Shown here one piece after another: positions 1-8,119 of a stretch of 64,000 bases of DNA (the stretch's first letter is position 1; the number at the start of each line of letters is the position of its first letter). This DNA is from Sulfurovum sp. GTDB taxonomy: Bacteria > Campylobacterota > Campylobacteria > Campylobacterales > Sulfurovaceae. The DNA lies in NCBI GenBank assembly GCA_026990595.1, contig JALXCZ010000007.1:19433-83432 (forward strand), given 5' to 3'. The position numbers were made by a program, and so were the translations under genes. Below the pieces are notes generated by a model, which was given only the letters and a program-made list of their open reading frames with translations, did not search any database and was not told the DNA's origin.

Positions 1-385
1 TTCCGATGGCTGCGATCTTCCCATCCTGAGGCTCAACCACATCACCCGTACCTGAAAGAATGAAGATATGCTCTTTATTCAGCACGATCATCATTGCTTC
101 AAGCTGACGTAGATGCTTGTCTTTTCTCCACATTTTGGAAAATCCTATCACAGACTTAAAAAGATCACCCTTTTTCTCTGCTAGAATACCTTCGAACATA
201 TCAAAAAGATTGAATGCATCGGCAGTACTTCCGGCAAACCCAGCCAAGATCTTTCCCTCATACAATGTTCTTATCTTTGTTGCATTACTCTTAAGTACCG
301 TATCTCCAAAAGTAACTTGACCGTCACCGCCGATAACCGCCTTTCCATCACCTTTGTAACCCAGTATCGTAGTCGCATCAAACAT
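1..385 (-). CDS. hslV: ATP-dependent protease subunit HslV, C-terminal part outside window
   Basis: Proteolytic subunit of the HslUV (ClpYQ) cytoplasmic protease, an N-terminal-threonine hydrolase that works with the HslU unfoldase. The 128 visible residues begin [12 protein letters not shown], with the presumed nucleophile threonine at residue 5 or 6, followed by the family motif GGDGQ at about residue 19 and [10 protein letters not shown]. The extra residues before the threonine resemble other Campylobacterota HslV proteins. The reading frame runs off the left edge. It lies 2 bp downstream of rplI on the same strand, so the two are probably cotranscribed; hslU would be expected just beyond the edge. 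Confidence 0.95.
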   Translation of the reverse strand, partial: MFDATTILGYKGDGKAVIGGDGQVTFGDTVLKSNATKIRTLYEGKILAGFAGSTADAFNLFDMFEGILAEKKGDLFKSVIGFSKMWRKDKHLRQLEAMMIVLNKEHIFILSGTGDVVEPQDGKIAAIG

Positions 386-387
386 AA

Positions 388-831
388 CTAGACACCTACT
401 ACTTCTACTTTAAGTGCTGCATGGATACCGTGTCCCAGTTTTGCATCTACCTCATGGACACCGGTTGATTTGAGTGCTTTTTTAAGATTGATATGTTTTT
501 TATCCAACTCAATATTCAACTGATCCAGGATCGCTGCAGAAATATCTGCATTTCCGACTGAACCCTTTATTCCTACCGGTGCCAAAGGTTTTTCTATTTT
601 GATCGTTGCAGCTTCAAGGGTGATCTTCTCCGCTTCGAGACGTGCCAGATCATCTTTAAGCTCCTGCTCCATACGTGCTTGTTCAGCTTTCCAGTTCTCA
701 ACCACATCAGGAGTCGCCAATTTGGCAAGCCCTTTGTTTATGAGAAAATTCTGACCATATCCGTCTTTCACCTCTTTGATCTCCCCTGCTTTCCCAAGTG
801 TTTTTACATCTTTAATTAATAATACTTTCAT
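388..831 (-). CDS. rplI: 50S ribosomal protein L9
   Basis: Large-subunit ribosomal protein L9, 147 residues, the normal bacterial length. The N-terminal rRNA-binding domain is typical ([18 protein letters not shown], then [14 protein letters not shown]), followed by a long charged connecting helix at about residues 42-75 and a C-terminal domain ending in EVVGV. It is the first gene of a minus-strand unit leading into hslV. The 129 bp upstream is shared with a divergent plus-strand pair. Confidence 0.97.
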   Translation of the reverse strand: MKVLLIKDVKTLGKAGEIKEVKDGYGQNFLINKGLAKLATPDVVENWKAEQARMEQELKDDLARLEAEKITLEAATIKIEKPLAPVGIKGSVGNADISAAILDQLNIELDKKHINLKKALKSTGVHEVDAKLGHGIHAALKVEVVGV

Positions 832-923
832 TCTATGTCCTTATGACTTTATAATTCATATATTTTATCTAAACTTTGTTAATAAATGCGTTTACCAAAT
901 CAGTTTACAATAACTATTACTCC

Positions 924-955
924 GATAAAATAGTATTGATATTATACAAAAAGGA
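924..955 (+). promoter_or_regulatory. Putative promoter and RBS of the dehydratase/glycosyltransferase pair
   Basis: In the divergent gap between rplI and the plus-strand pair, TAAAAT at 926-931 or TATTAT at 940-945 could act as a -10 box. AAGGA at 951-955 lies 5 nt before a GTG at 961 and supports that start. No convincing -35 is seen, which is common for Campylobacterota sigma-70 promoters. The choice of -10 is uncertain. Confidence 0.35.
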
Positions 956-960
956 ATATT

Positions 961-1254
961 GTGCTGACAGATAACTTATATACCATAGAATTTAAAGATG
1001 ACACAAAAGCTGTAGTTACATTGAGCAATGAAGATCATCCGGTTTTTAAAGCACATTTTCCAAACAATCCCGTCTTACCGGGATTTGTCCATTTTGACAT
1101 TGTATCAGATGCGTTTAACATAGAGTTAACCACCATTAAAAAAGCTAAATTTGTAAAGATAGCTCTCCCTTCACAAACATTGGTATATGAAAGAAACAAC
1201 AATAGATTCAAAATTACCTGCAACGATAAGGAGATAGCGAGCTTCAATCTATGA
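961..1254 (+). CDS. ApeI-type hot-dog 3-hydroxyacyl-ACP dehydratase
   Basis: Small (97 aa) FabZ/FabA-like hot-dog protein. The core motif AHFPNNPVLPGF (residues 30-41) matches the dehydratase signature, with the candidate catalytic histidine at residue 31. At the usual FabZ glutamate position there is aspartate (FVHFDI), as in ApeI-type proteins of aryl-polyene pathways. It probably removes water from 3-hydroxy intermediates during polyene assembly, working with the ApeP-like protein at 6268-6624. The start is GTG with AAGGA 5 nt upstream. It overlaps the next gene by 4 bp (ATGA), so the two are translationally coupled. It lies about 4 kb away from and opposite to the main pigment cluster; a role there is inferred. 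Confidence 0.75.
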   Translation: MLTDNLYTIEFKDDTKAVVTLSNEDHPVFKAHFPNNPVLPGFVHFDIVSDAFNIELTTIKKAKFVKIALPSQTLVYERNNNRFKITCNDKEIASFNL

Positions 1255-1937
1255 AAACATGTATTGTTGTTCCTGTATACAACTCTCCTTATATTACAGA
1301 AGTGATAGATGATCTTTTAAACTATGACTACAGAATCATTGTTGTGGATGATGGTTCAGACACCAAAGTAGAGATAGATCATCCAAATATAGAGTTGCAA
1401 AGACACCCGGTAAATATGGGGAAAGGCGAAGCTATACTCACAGGAGCCAAAAAAGCCAAAGCCTTGGGATACGAGAGTTTTGTAACCATTGATGCAGACA
1501 AACAGCATTTAAGCTCTGAGATCATTAAACTGCTCAACACGTATCAGCCAAACACTATTGTCATAGGCAATCGAAACTTTGAACATGCACATGTACCGAA
1601 CAGTTCAAAATTCGGACGTAAATTCAGTAACTTCTGGGTCATGCTGGAAACCTTTCAAAAACTAGGTGATACACAAAGCGGTTTTCGAATGTACCCAGTC
1701 TCGATACTGGACTTGAATATCAAGAATAAACGCTTTGATTTTGAAATAGAGGTCTTGGCACTGCATGCCTACAGAAAAGGACGGATCATCGATATTGAAG
1801 TGGAGTGTTACTATCCACCTGAGGATGAGAGAATATCGCATTTTGACAAGATAAAAGATAATATACGTCTCTCTTTGTTACATTCAAAACTCATAACCCA
1901 AAGATTTTTACTTCTCAGAGGGTTTTTGTGGCACTAA
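1251..1937 (+). CDS. Family 2 glycosyltransferase (DPM1-like)
   Basis: Cytoplasmic GT-A fold glycosyltransferase of 228 aa with no membrane segments. Visible motifs are the N-terminal VVPVYN, the nucleotide-binding VVDDGSD (about 36-42), the metal-binding region TIDADKQH (about 83-90), and GDTQSGFR (about 143-150), typical of polyprenol-phosphate mannosyltransferase-like GT2 enzymes. It overlaps the upstream dehydratase by 4 bp. Glycosyltransferases of this kind accompany aryl-polyene clusters, so it may glycosylate the pigment or its lipid anchor. The sugar donor and acceptor cannot be read from the sequence. Confidence 0.8.
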   Translation: MKTCIVVPVYNSPYITEVIDDLLNYDYRIIVVDDGSDTKVEIDHPNIELQRHPVNMGKGEAILTGAKKAKALGYESFVTIDADKQHLSSEIIKLLNTYQPNTIVIGNRNFEHAHVPNSSKFGRKFSNFWVMLETFQKLGDTQSGFRMYPVSILDLNIKNKRFDFEIEVLALHAYRKGRIIDIEVECYYPPEDERISHFDKIKDNIRLSLLHSKLITQRFLLLRGFLWH

Positions 1938-1974
1938 TGATACAATTACCAAAAAAATAATAACGGATTAAAAT

Positions 1975-3924
1975 ATGTTTCAAGCATTTAAAATAAATAA
2001 CCTCAATACATTTCCTAAAGATCTGGACAGACTGCTCAATAAACAACGTAAGACCATCCATAACATTACACATAGTGAGGATAGTACATATGACAAAATA
2101 CTCAAACCCCTTCAGGATCTGGATGAAGAATTAGGACTCTTTTTTACACCACTCTCTCACCTTAACTCTGTCATGAACTCCGATGAAACGCAAAAGGCTT
2201 ATGAAGCATCACTCCCTTTACTCTCTAAATTCAGTTCTGAAATGGCACAGAATGTAGCACTCTTTCAAAAAATAGAGCAGATAAAATCTGAAGATGAGGA
2301 AGCTAAAACGGTAGTAGCACATGATATAAGAGATTTTGTACTCTCCGGTATCAACCTGCCTGAAGAGAAGAAAAAAAGAATGGAGGAGATAAGCCTTAAA
2401 CTCTCGGAACTCTCTAACAATTTTTCACAGAACCTGCTTGATTCAACCAATGCTTATGAGCTCATCATAAAAGATGCCAAAGATGTAGAGGGTATGCCTC
2501 AGTCTGACATTGATGCAGCTAAAGAAGAGTTAGAAGGAAAAGCTGTGTACAAATTTACACTGCAAATCCCAAGCTACCTTGCCTACATGACCTACGGACC
2601 AAACAGAGAATACAGAAAAGAGCTCTCAAAAGCATACAGTACAAGAGCACCCCAGAATGCAGAAGTGATCGACCAGATACTCTCCCTCAAACAGGAGAAA
2701 GCAAAACTCCTTGGCTTTGAGAACTATGCGAAGTATGCACTTGAAACCAGAGATGCTTCTACACAGGAGGAAGTAACAGGGTTCTTAAATAAGTTGGCAG
2801 ATGCAGCACTCCCACAGGCAAAAAGTGAACTTGCAGAACTTAAGGATTTTGCTGATAAAGTCGATGGTATTGACGATTTGGCAACCTATGATATAGCGTA
2901 TTACTCTGAAAAACTCAAAAAAGAAAAGTTTGATTTCGATGACACTATGACCAAACCCTATTTTCTGCAGAACAAAGTACTTGAGGGACTATTGGGTATC
3001 GTCTCCGATCTCTTTGGTGTAACCTTTAAGCCAGCCGATGTACCTACCTGGCATGACTGTGTGAAACCTTTTGATATCTACGAAGACAGTAAATTAAGTG
3101 GTCGTATCTACTTTGATCTTGAGGCACGCAAAGAAAAACGAGGTGGTGCCTGGATGAATGACTGGGAGACACACTTTGTGGACAGCAAAGGCAAAACACA
3201 TCTTGCCTCAGCCTTTGTGGTCTGTAACTTCTCCCCTGCCACTGAAACAACACCCTCTCTTCTGCGTCATGATGATGTCGTCACGCTCTTCCATGAAATG
3301 GGACATGCTATCCATCATCTTTTTGGAAAATGTCATGAGCGTTCAGTCTCCGGTATCAATGGTGTGGCATGGGATGTAGTAGAGTTTCCTTCACAGTTTT
3401 TGGAAAATTTTGCCTATGAATCTGCTATTTTAAAACGCTTTGGCTTTCATTATGAAACAGGAGATCCCATACCCCAAACGTTAATGAATAAAATCAAAGA
3501 GACCAAGAACTTTCAAGCTGCACTTGGTATTCTCAGACAAGTGGAATTTTCTCTTTTTGATTTTAAACTACACCAAAAGCTCTATCAGGGAGAAGAAGTA
3601 CAGGCACTGCTTGACAGCATCAGAGAAAAGACTTCCCTGCTTAAACCACCAAGCTACAACAAGTTCCAGCACGGTTTTGCACACATCTTTGCGGGTGGAT
3701 ATGCGGCAGGGTACTACAGCTACAAATGGGCAGAGGTACTCAGTGCCGATGCTTTCTTTAGCTGTTTGGATGAGAAACACGGATTTGACAAAGTACATGC
3801 AAAAGGATATAAAGAGATCATACTTGCCAACGGTGGAGCCAAAGAGATGAGTGAGCTTTATAAAGAGTGGCTTGGACGCAAGGCAGATGTAAAAAGCCTT
3901 ATTAAATTGTATGAAATAGATTAA
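1975..3924 (+). CDS. M3-family oligopeptidase (oligopeptidase A / PrlC-like)
   Basis: Zinc metallopeptidase of the thimet oligopeptidase family, 649 aa, which degrades short peptides in the cytoplasm. The zinc motif HEMGH sits at residues 440-444 within LFHEMGHAIHHLFGK. Downstream motifs include EFPSQFLENFAYE, which provides the third ligand, and the C-terminal HIFAGGYAAGYYSY, which shapes the substrate pocket. The length is close to E. coli OpdA (680 aa) and there is no signal peptide. It starts 37 bp after the glycosyltransferase and looks like an unrelated housekeeping gene. Confidence 0.93.
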   Translation: MFQAFKINNLNTFPKDLDRLLNKQRKTIHNITHSEDSTYDKILKPLQDLDEELGLFFTPLSHLNSVMNSDETQKAYEASLPLLSKFSSEMAQNVALFQKIEQIKSEDEEAKTVVAHDIRDFVLSGINLPEEKKKRMEEISLKLSELSNNFSQNLLDSTNAYELIIKDAKDVEGMPQSDIDAAKEELEGKAVYKFTLQIPSYLAYMTYGPNREYRKELSKAYSTRAPQNAEVIDQILSLKQEKAKLLGFENYAKYALETRDASTQEEVTGFLNKLADAALPQAKSELAELKDFADKVDGIDDLATYDIAYYSEKLKKEKFDFDDTMTKPYFLQNKVLEGLLGIVSDLFGVTFKPADVPTWHDCVKPFDIYEDSKLSGRIYFDLEARKEKRGGAWMNDWETHFVDSKGKTHLASAFVVCNFSPATETTPSLLRHDDVVTLFHEMGHAIHHLFGKCHERSVSGINGVAWDVVEFPSQFLENFAYESAILKRFGFHYETGDPIPQTLMNKIKETKNFQAALGILRQVEFSLFDFKLHQKLYQGEEVQALLDSIREKTSLLKPPSYNKFQHGFAHIFAGGYAAGYYSYKWAEVLSADAFFSCLDEKHGFDKVHAKGYKEIILANGGAKEMSELYKEWLGRKADVKSLIKLYEID

Positions 3925-3929
3925 TTTTT

Positions 3930-3996
3930 GGATACCCACAAGGGGCATCCCTACACAAAACACAAATACCGTAGGGGCAATCCCTCGTGGTTGCCC
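3930..3996. repeat. Palindromic repeat pair, family A copy 1 (BIME-like)
   Basis: Two inverted arms, 3930-3953 and 3971-3996, are each able to form a small hairpin of their own (GGGCAA at 3975-3980 pairs with TTGCCC at 3991-3996). The outer ends are CCCTAC facing GTAGGG. The arrangement matches two other copies at 24340-24413 and 32755-32846. It lies between the M3 peptidase and a membrane-protein gene and may also act as a terminator. A GTG at 3987 inside the repeat is unlikely to be a real start. Confidence 0.7.
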
Positions 3997-4016
3997 TTTA
4001 TAAAAAAGGAATAGAT

Positions 4017-4532
4017 GTGAAAGAATATCGCTCTCTTGTTTTTATTATTTTATCTATCTTCGCTATCACCCTTCTAGGTGCATACTTCAGCCCAACATTC
4101 CAAGAACAAAAAACCTTCCTTGAACTCTTTTTCCTAATGGGAAGCCTGCTTTTCATTTTCTCTGTACTCGTTATTTTTGCCACAATAGGGTTTGGTTCAT
4201 TTGCTCTTTACGGTGCTGTTTTCCTGGCTGCTGTCATGGGTATGTATGGCATAGAGGGGGCTTTACTTGTTACAGGCATGACCTACTTTGTATGGGGTTC
4301 CATGTTTGCCATGGAAGTACTGCTTGTTTACAATGGTCTTAAAAGTGCTCAGGAATGGTTCAAGCAACGCTATACTTTCAAATCATTCAAACTTGAATAC
4401 AAAGTCTTTTACCCTATGCTTATAGTGGCTTATATTTTTCTGGAAATCATTCCGAGTATTTTTTACAGAGAAAGTTTTTTAAAGTTCTCGCCTTCAAAAG
4501 TTTTGAAGGCAATGGAGAAATTGCTGGACTAG
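4017..4532 (+). CDS. Multi-pass inner-membrane protein, unknown function
   Basis: A 171-residue protein with about five hydrophobic segments: residues 6-25, a long stretch at about 46-105 holding two or three helices, and one near 137-157. No domain was recognised. The GTG at 4017 is chosen because AAGGA lies just upstream; an earlier in-frame GTG at 3987 falls inside a palindromic repeat and lacks an RBS. The stop is 3 bp from the end of convergent argG. It could be a small transporter subunit or stress protein, but nothing in the sequence decides this. Confidence 0.7.
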   Translation: MKEYRSLVFIILSIFAITLLGAYFSPTFQEQKTFLELFFLMGSLLFIFSVLVIFATIGFGSFALYGAVFLAAVMGMYGIEGALLVTGMTYFVWGSMFAMEVLLVYNGLKSAQEWFKQRYTFKSFKLEYKVFYPMLIVAYIFLEIIPSIFYRESFLKFSPSKVLKAMEKLLD

Positions 4533-4535
4533 ATC

Positions 4536-5873
4536 CTAATCCTCTCCTCCAACTAACTTTTTAAAGAATCTTTTGATCTTTTGACAGATCGTAGTCGATC
4601 CTGTTTCAATGTGACATACTTCAACTTCATTATAGTTTCCTATAAGTGATTCTATACGCTCAGGCTGTTTCTTCCCTTCAATGATGAATCTAAGTGCATT
4701 AAGTCTGATGAACCCTTCTGCATCTTTTTGGTTATAGACTTCATCTTCTTCAAAAGTCGAGTGTTCTTCTGAGTAGAGAGAAAGATCAGACTTTCTACCC
4801 ACTACAATGACATTCCCTTTGTAGAGTTTAAGTTTTACATCACCCTGTACTTGTTCTTGTGTTGTATCTATGGCAGCCTGGAGCATCTTACGCTCTGCCG
4901 ACCACCATAGTCCGTTGTAGATGAGTTTGGCATACTTTGGCATAAGCTCATCTTTCATATGAGCCTCTTCTCTGTCAAGTGTGATAGACTCAATGGCACG
5001 ATGAGCTTTAAGCATAATGGTTCCACCCGGAGTCTCGTAACATCCTCTGGCTTTCATCCCTACCATACGATTCTCTACGATGTCAATACGTCCGATACCG
5101 TGTTTTTTACCAAGCGTGTTCAATGTCTCCAAAATAGTTGCCGGACTCATCTCTTCACCATTGATGGCTACCGGGTCACCTTTTTCATAGCTAATGGTAA
5201 TATACTCAGCCTCATCGGGTGCTTTTTCAGGACTCACCGACCAGAGCCACATATCTTCTTCAGGTTCATTGAACGGGTTCTCCAACCACTCACCTTCATA
5301 AGAGATGTGAAGCAGGTTCGCATCCATAGAGTAAGGCTTTGCCTGCCCTTTCCCATCAATGTCAATACCATGTGCCTTAGCATATTCGAGTAACTTCGTA
5401 CGTGAATTCAAGTCCCACTCTCTCCATGGAGCGATCACTGCAATGTCCGGGTCAAGTGCAAGGTATCCAAGCTCAAAACGTACCTGGTCATTCCCCTTGC
5501 CTGTAGCCCCATGAGAGACTGCATCAGCACCTGTCTCATGTGCTATTTCTATCTGCTTTTTAGAGATAAGCGGACGGGCAATAGACGTACCAAGCAAGTA
5601 CTCACCCTCATAAATAGCATTGGCTCTAAACATAGGAAATACAAAGTCTTTTACAAACTCTTCACGCAGATCTAAAATGAAGATATTCTCTTCTTTTATC
5701 CCCATATCTAACGCTTTTTGACGCGCAGGCTCTACCTCTTCCCCCTGTCCAAGATCAGCAGTAAAAGTCACTACTTCACACGCATATTCGTCTTGTAACC
5801 ACTTTAAAATAATACTCGTATCAAGCCCACCAGAGTAAGCCAGTACTGCTTTTTTAATTGTTCTTTTTGCCAT
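4536..5873 (-). CDS. argG: Argininosuccinate synthase
   Basis: Condenses citrulline and aspartate using ATP in arginine biosynthesis. It is 445 aa, matching the longer ArgG subclass found in E. coli. The N-terminal PP-loop is AYSGGLDTS (about residues 12-20). Further family motifs are [14 protein letters not shown] (about 140-153) and [20 protein letters not shown]. The C-terminus is slightly extended with a basic KRFFKKL tail. It is a single gene convergent with the membrane protein at 4017. A -10 box lies about 30 bp upstream. Confidence 0.96.
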   Translation of the reverse strand: MAKRTIKKAVLAYSGGLDTSIILKWLQDEYACEVVTFTADLGQGEEVEPARQKALDMGIKEENIFILDLREEFVKDFVFPMFRANAIYEGEYLLGTSIARPLISKKQIEIAHETGADAVSHGATGKGNDQVRFELGYLALDPDIAVIAPWREWDLNSRTKLLEYAKAHGIDIDGKGQAKPYSMDANLLHISYEGEWLENPFNEPEEDMWLWSVSPEKAPDEAEYITISYEKGDPVAINGEEMSPATILETLNTLGKKHGIGRIDIVENRMVGMKARGCYETPGGTIMLKAHRAIESITLDREEAHMKDELMPKYAKLIYNGLWWSAERKMLQAAIDTTQEQVQGDVKLKLYKGNVIVVGRKSDLSLYSEEHSTFEEDEVYNQKDAEGFIRLNALRFIIEGKKQPERIESLIGNYNEVEVCHIETGSTTICQKIKRFFKKLVGGED

Positions 5874-5896
5874 TATATAAGCCTTGTAATAATATT

Positions 5897-5908
5897 GTCG
5901 CGATTTTA
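5897..5908 (-). promoter_or_regulatory. argG promoter, -10 plus CGCG discriminator
   Basis: On the minus strand TAAAAT (5908-5903) is followed at once by CGCGAC. The same -10/CGCG layout recurs before trpC, leuD, pyrH and bpt in this window. Transcription would begin about 20-25 nt before the argG ATG. No clear -35 is visible. Confidence 0.5.
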
Positions 5909-5927
5909 GCGTAATTTTGGTTAAGGA

Positions 5928-6266
5928 CTACACAAACCCCCACTTCTTCAAAATAATCTCCAACACAGGCTTCTTATATGCTCCAGTATGCCGAAATATT
6001 TCATTGCCTGCTGCATCAAAAAAGATCTGTGTCGGCATCTCTTTGAGTTTGTAGGTATCGCGGGCAATGATACGTTCTTTTTGTCCGTCTATGGCATAGA
6101 TCTGAAATTCCGGATGCTCTTGCAGTACTTCAGCAAAAACCTTGGACATCGCCAAACAGCTGTAACAATGGCTCATACCAAAGGCTAAAATGACTGGTTT
6201 CCCGTTACCTATGTAATGTTTAATGTCTTTATATGCGTTGATGGGTAATAGTTTTTTTTCAGACAT
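5928..6266 (-). CDS. Thioredoxin-fold protein with CYSC motif
   Basis: A 112-aa single-domain thioredoxin-like protein without a signal peptide. The active-site-like motif is SHCYSCLAM (about residues 32-40), a CxxC, followed by a cis-proline region EMPTQIFFD (about 76-84) and a conserved glycine-containing C-terminal helix. It resembles thiol:disulfide proteins that reduce cytoplasmic partners. It lies 1 bp after the ApeP-like dehydratase gene and is the last gene of the minus-strand pigment unit, so it may be cotranscribed. A direct role in pigment chemistry is not shown. Confidence 0.8.
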   Translation of the reverse strand: MSEKKLLPINAYKDIKHYIGNGKPVILAFGMSHCYSCLAMSKVFAEVLQEHPEFQIYAIDGQKERIIARDTYKLKEMPTQIFFDAAGNEIFRHTGAYKKPVLEIILKKWGFV

Positions 6267-6267
6267 G

Positions 6268-6624
6268 CTACTGAAGGACTATGACAAAAGAACCAGTTAG
6301 CACAGGTACAGTGTCATCATAAATAGTAAAAGACAAATAACGAAGATCGTCTGCTTTAAGGTCTAAATGTATCTTTACTTGAAAAGTGGTTGTGTAGGGT
6401 GTTTGTAAAAGTTTAATGTTTTTAAGGGTGACCAAAAAACCTATGCGTCCATTGATCTCATCATTAAGAATACCCGATGAACTCTGTGTCGCAGCCTCAA
6501 TGAGCATACCAAGAGACGGTACATCATCAAATCCTATTTCAACGATTGCATCCTCAGTCGTTGCTTCAATCCGCCGCTTGACAAATCTAAGTGGTGCAAG
6601 ATGGGGAATAGCAAAATCAGACAT
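6268..6624 (-). CDS. ApeP-type hot-dog dehydratase
   Basis: A 118-aa hot-dog protein. IPHLAPLRFVKRRI near the N-terminus matches the PHxxP start of ApeP/FabZ-related dehydratases. SLGMLIEAATQSSSG (about 37-51) is the buried central helix, with the glutamate in the usual catalytic-partner position. It is predicted to dehydrate 3-hydroxyacyl-ACP during polyene elongation, probably as a heterodimer with the ApeI-like protein at 961-1254, as known for E. coli ApeI:ApeP. It is preceded by the ACP gene (15 bp gap) and followed after 1 bp by the thioredoxin-like gene. Confidence 0.75.
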   Translation of the reverse strand: MSDFAIPHLAPLRFVKRRIEATTEDAIVEIGFDDVPSLGMLIEAATQSSSGILNDEINGRIGFLVTLKNIKLLQTPYTTTFQVKIHLDLKADDLRYLSFTIYDDTVPVLTGSFVIVLQ

Positions 6625-6639
6625 AAGAAGAAAACCTGA

Positions 6640-6894
6640 TTATGCTTTCTGTTCGTTAATGTAATTTACCAGAGTGTTCGGTGTTTCAAAGATGTTTTTG
6701 TTCTCATCCATATTGGTGACTTTTACACCAAACTCTTTTTCTAAAATAAGCGTGATCTCAATAGCATCTACACTGTCAAGTCCCAAGCCATCATCCCCAA
6801 AAAGTGCCATATCATCACCGATCTCATCAGGCTCCATATCTTCAAGACCCAAACCTGCTATGATCTTCTCTTTTAAATCATGTGTTGTTACCAA
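6640..6894 (-). CDS. Acyl carrier protein 2 of the pigment cluster (TTG start)
   Basis: Carries growing acyl chains on phosphopantetheine. The attachment motif is GLDSVDAIEI, with the modified serine in DSV, followed by a typical third helix FGVKVTNMDE. The start is placed at TTG (6894-6892) because AGGAG (6906-6902) lies 7 nt before it, giving an 84-aa protein beginning MVTTHDLKEKI. An in-frame ATG at 6924 would add ten residues atypical for ACPs and overlaps a TATAAT box. It sits between the AMP-ligase and the ApeP-like gene. It resembles the ApeE/ApeF ACPs. Confidence 0.88.
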   Translation of the reverse strand: MVTTHDLKEKIIAGLGLEDMEPDEIGDDMALFGDDGLGLDSVDAIEITLILEKEFGVKVTNMDENKNIFETPNTLVNYINEQKA

Positions 6895-6924
6895 AGTAAA
6901 ACTCCTGCGCAATATTTTTGACAT

Positions 6925-6930
6925 TATACC
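6925..6930 (-). promoter_or_regulatory. Possible internal promoter before ACP 2
   Basis: A perfect TATAAT (6930-6925, minus strand) lies in the 58-bp gap after the AMP-ligase gene. Transcription would begin near 6918, giving a short leader to the TTG start of the ACP. It could give the ACP, dehydratase and thioredoxin-like genes extra expression. No -35 is visible. Confidence 0.4.
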
Positions 6931-6952
6931 CTATGAAGCTGAGTTGATGGGA

Positions 6953-8098
6953 CTACTGTTCTATCCCTATTTTTTTACCGACTGAACTTCTAAGAATTTT
7001 CATATTATTATGTATCTTAAATGGTATGTGAATCGTACCTAATGCTTTTTTCAGTTCTGCTCGTACTGTTTTTGCATCTAAGACATAAATGCCTTCTACG
7101 TAAATATCCAGAATTTCATCTTTGAGTGCCTTGTCATCTCTTCTGATCTTAATAAGTACAGCATCCACCCCCTCAATATGCTCAATAAGAGACTCTATCT
7201 GCATCGTTGAAATCCGCTTGCCTGCTATTTTTGCCAAGTTCGAACTGCGACCCAAAAGCTTGAACCGCTTTTCATTGACGATCTCAATAATATCTTCTGT
7301 CTGAAACGGCAACATAATATCTTCTTTGACACCATTGTTAATGACCTTTTTTGTCACAAGTGGTGAACTCACACAGAGTCTATCGTTGTTTTGGGAAACT
7401 TGCACAATATCATAGGCAGTAAGAATAGTCTCATCATCTGTTTTGTAGGAGATCAATCCTGTTTCTGTTGAGGCGAACATTTGTATTACACTGGCACCAT
7501 AATGCTCTTTGAAAGCTTTTGCTTCCTCTGCCGGAAGCGGTGCCGTAGAAGTGAGAAAAAGTGTATTAGTGAACTTTACATCTTTTTTTATGCGGTTGAG
7601 TGCCTTGATAAAAAGTGGTGTCGTCACAACAAGTGTATGCTCCTTTTGTGCTTCCAAGGCCAACTCTTCAGGTAAAAAATTCTCTTTTACCCAAATATCT
7701 ATATCTAACTCAAAAGGTACCACACCCCCTATATCTATGCCATAAATATGTACAAAAGGAACTGTTGTCACTACTCTGTCAAACTTCATCCCTTTGAATG
7801 TTTTAATAAGTGCCTGCGCCTGCTCATAGGAGTTTTGCTTTGTTTTATAGACACCTGTCGGTGTTCCTGTTGTGCCCGATGTAAAAAAGAGCCACTGCAT
7901 CTTCTCTTCATGTAACAAAGCATTATCTAAAGTAGCTATATAACTTTTTAAAGCCGGTTGAGACTGATCATATACCACTTTAAAAATATTATGTTGATAG
8001 CAATAGAGTGAATCAGCCAGTTGTTCTGCCTTTGTTGCAGGATCGTCATACTTGACAATATCCACATAACATTTTTTATCTATATCATATATTCTCAT
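6953..8098 (-). CDS. AMP-dependent acyl/aryl-ACP ligase (ApeH-like)
   Basis: ANL-superfamily adenylating enzyme of 381 aa, shorter than the 500-550 aa of classical 4-coumarate:CoA ligases. Motif A3 is FFTSGTTGTPTGVYKTK (about residues 72-88); the core also has MFASTETGLIS, a hinge region near KLLGRSSNLAKIAGKRIS, and a small C-terminal domain. It is predicted to adenylate the aryl acid made by the ammonia-lyase and load it on an ACP, the job of ApeH in aryl-polyene pathways. The ATG at 8098 is chosen because GGAG precedes it by 6 nt; an upstream in-frame TTG at 8110 is possible. It follows the MMPL exporter gene after 21 bp. Confidence 0.82.
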   Translation of the reverse strand: MRIYDIDKKCYVDIVKYDDPATKAEQLADSLYCYQHNIFKVVYDQSQPALKSYIATLDNALLHEEKMQWLFFTSGTTGTPTGVYKTKQNSYEQAQALIKTFKGMKFDRVVTTVPFVHIYGIDIGGVVPFELDIDIWVKENFLPEELALEAQKEHTLVVTTPLFIKALNRIKKDVKFTNTLFLTSTAPLPAEEAKAFKEHYGASVIQMFASTETGLISYKTDDETILTAYDIVQVSQNNDRLCVSSPLVTKKVINNGVKEDIMLPFQTEDIIEIVNEKRFKLLGRSSNLAKIAGKRISTMQIESLIEHIEGVDAVLIKIRRDDKALKDEILDIYVEGIYVLDAKTVRAELKKALGTIHIPFKIHNNMKILRSSVGKKIGIEQ

Positions 8099-8119
8099 AT
8101 CTCTCTCCAATGTGGGGTA

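Noticed and set aside
3987..4016. GTG at 3987 as start of the membrane-protein gene
   Set aside because: It lies inside a palindromic repeat with no RBS; GTG at 4017 has AAGGA upstream.
5928..6266. Thioredoxin-like gene as a true pigment enzyme
   Set aside because: Only position supports it; no aryl-polyene or flexirubin step is known to need it, so it is listed as a neighbour.
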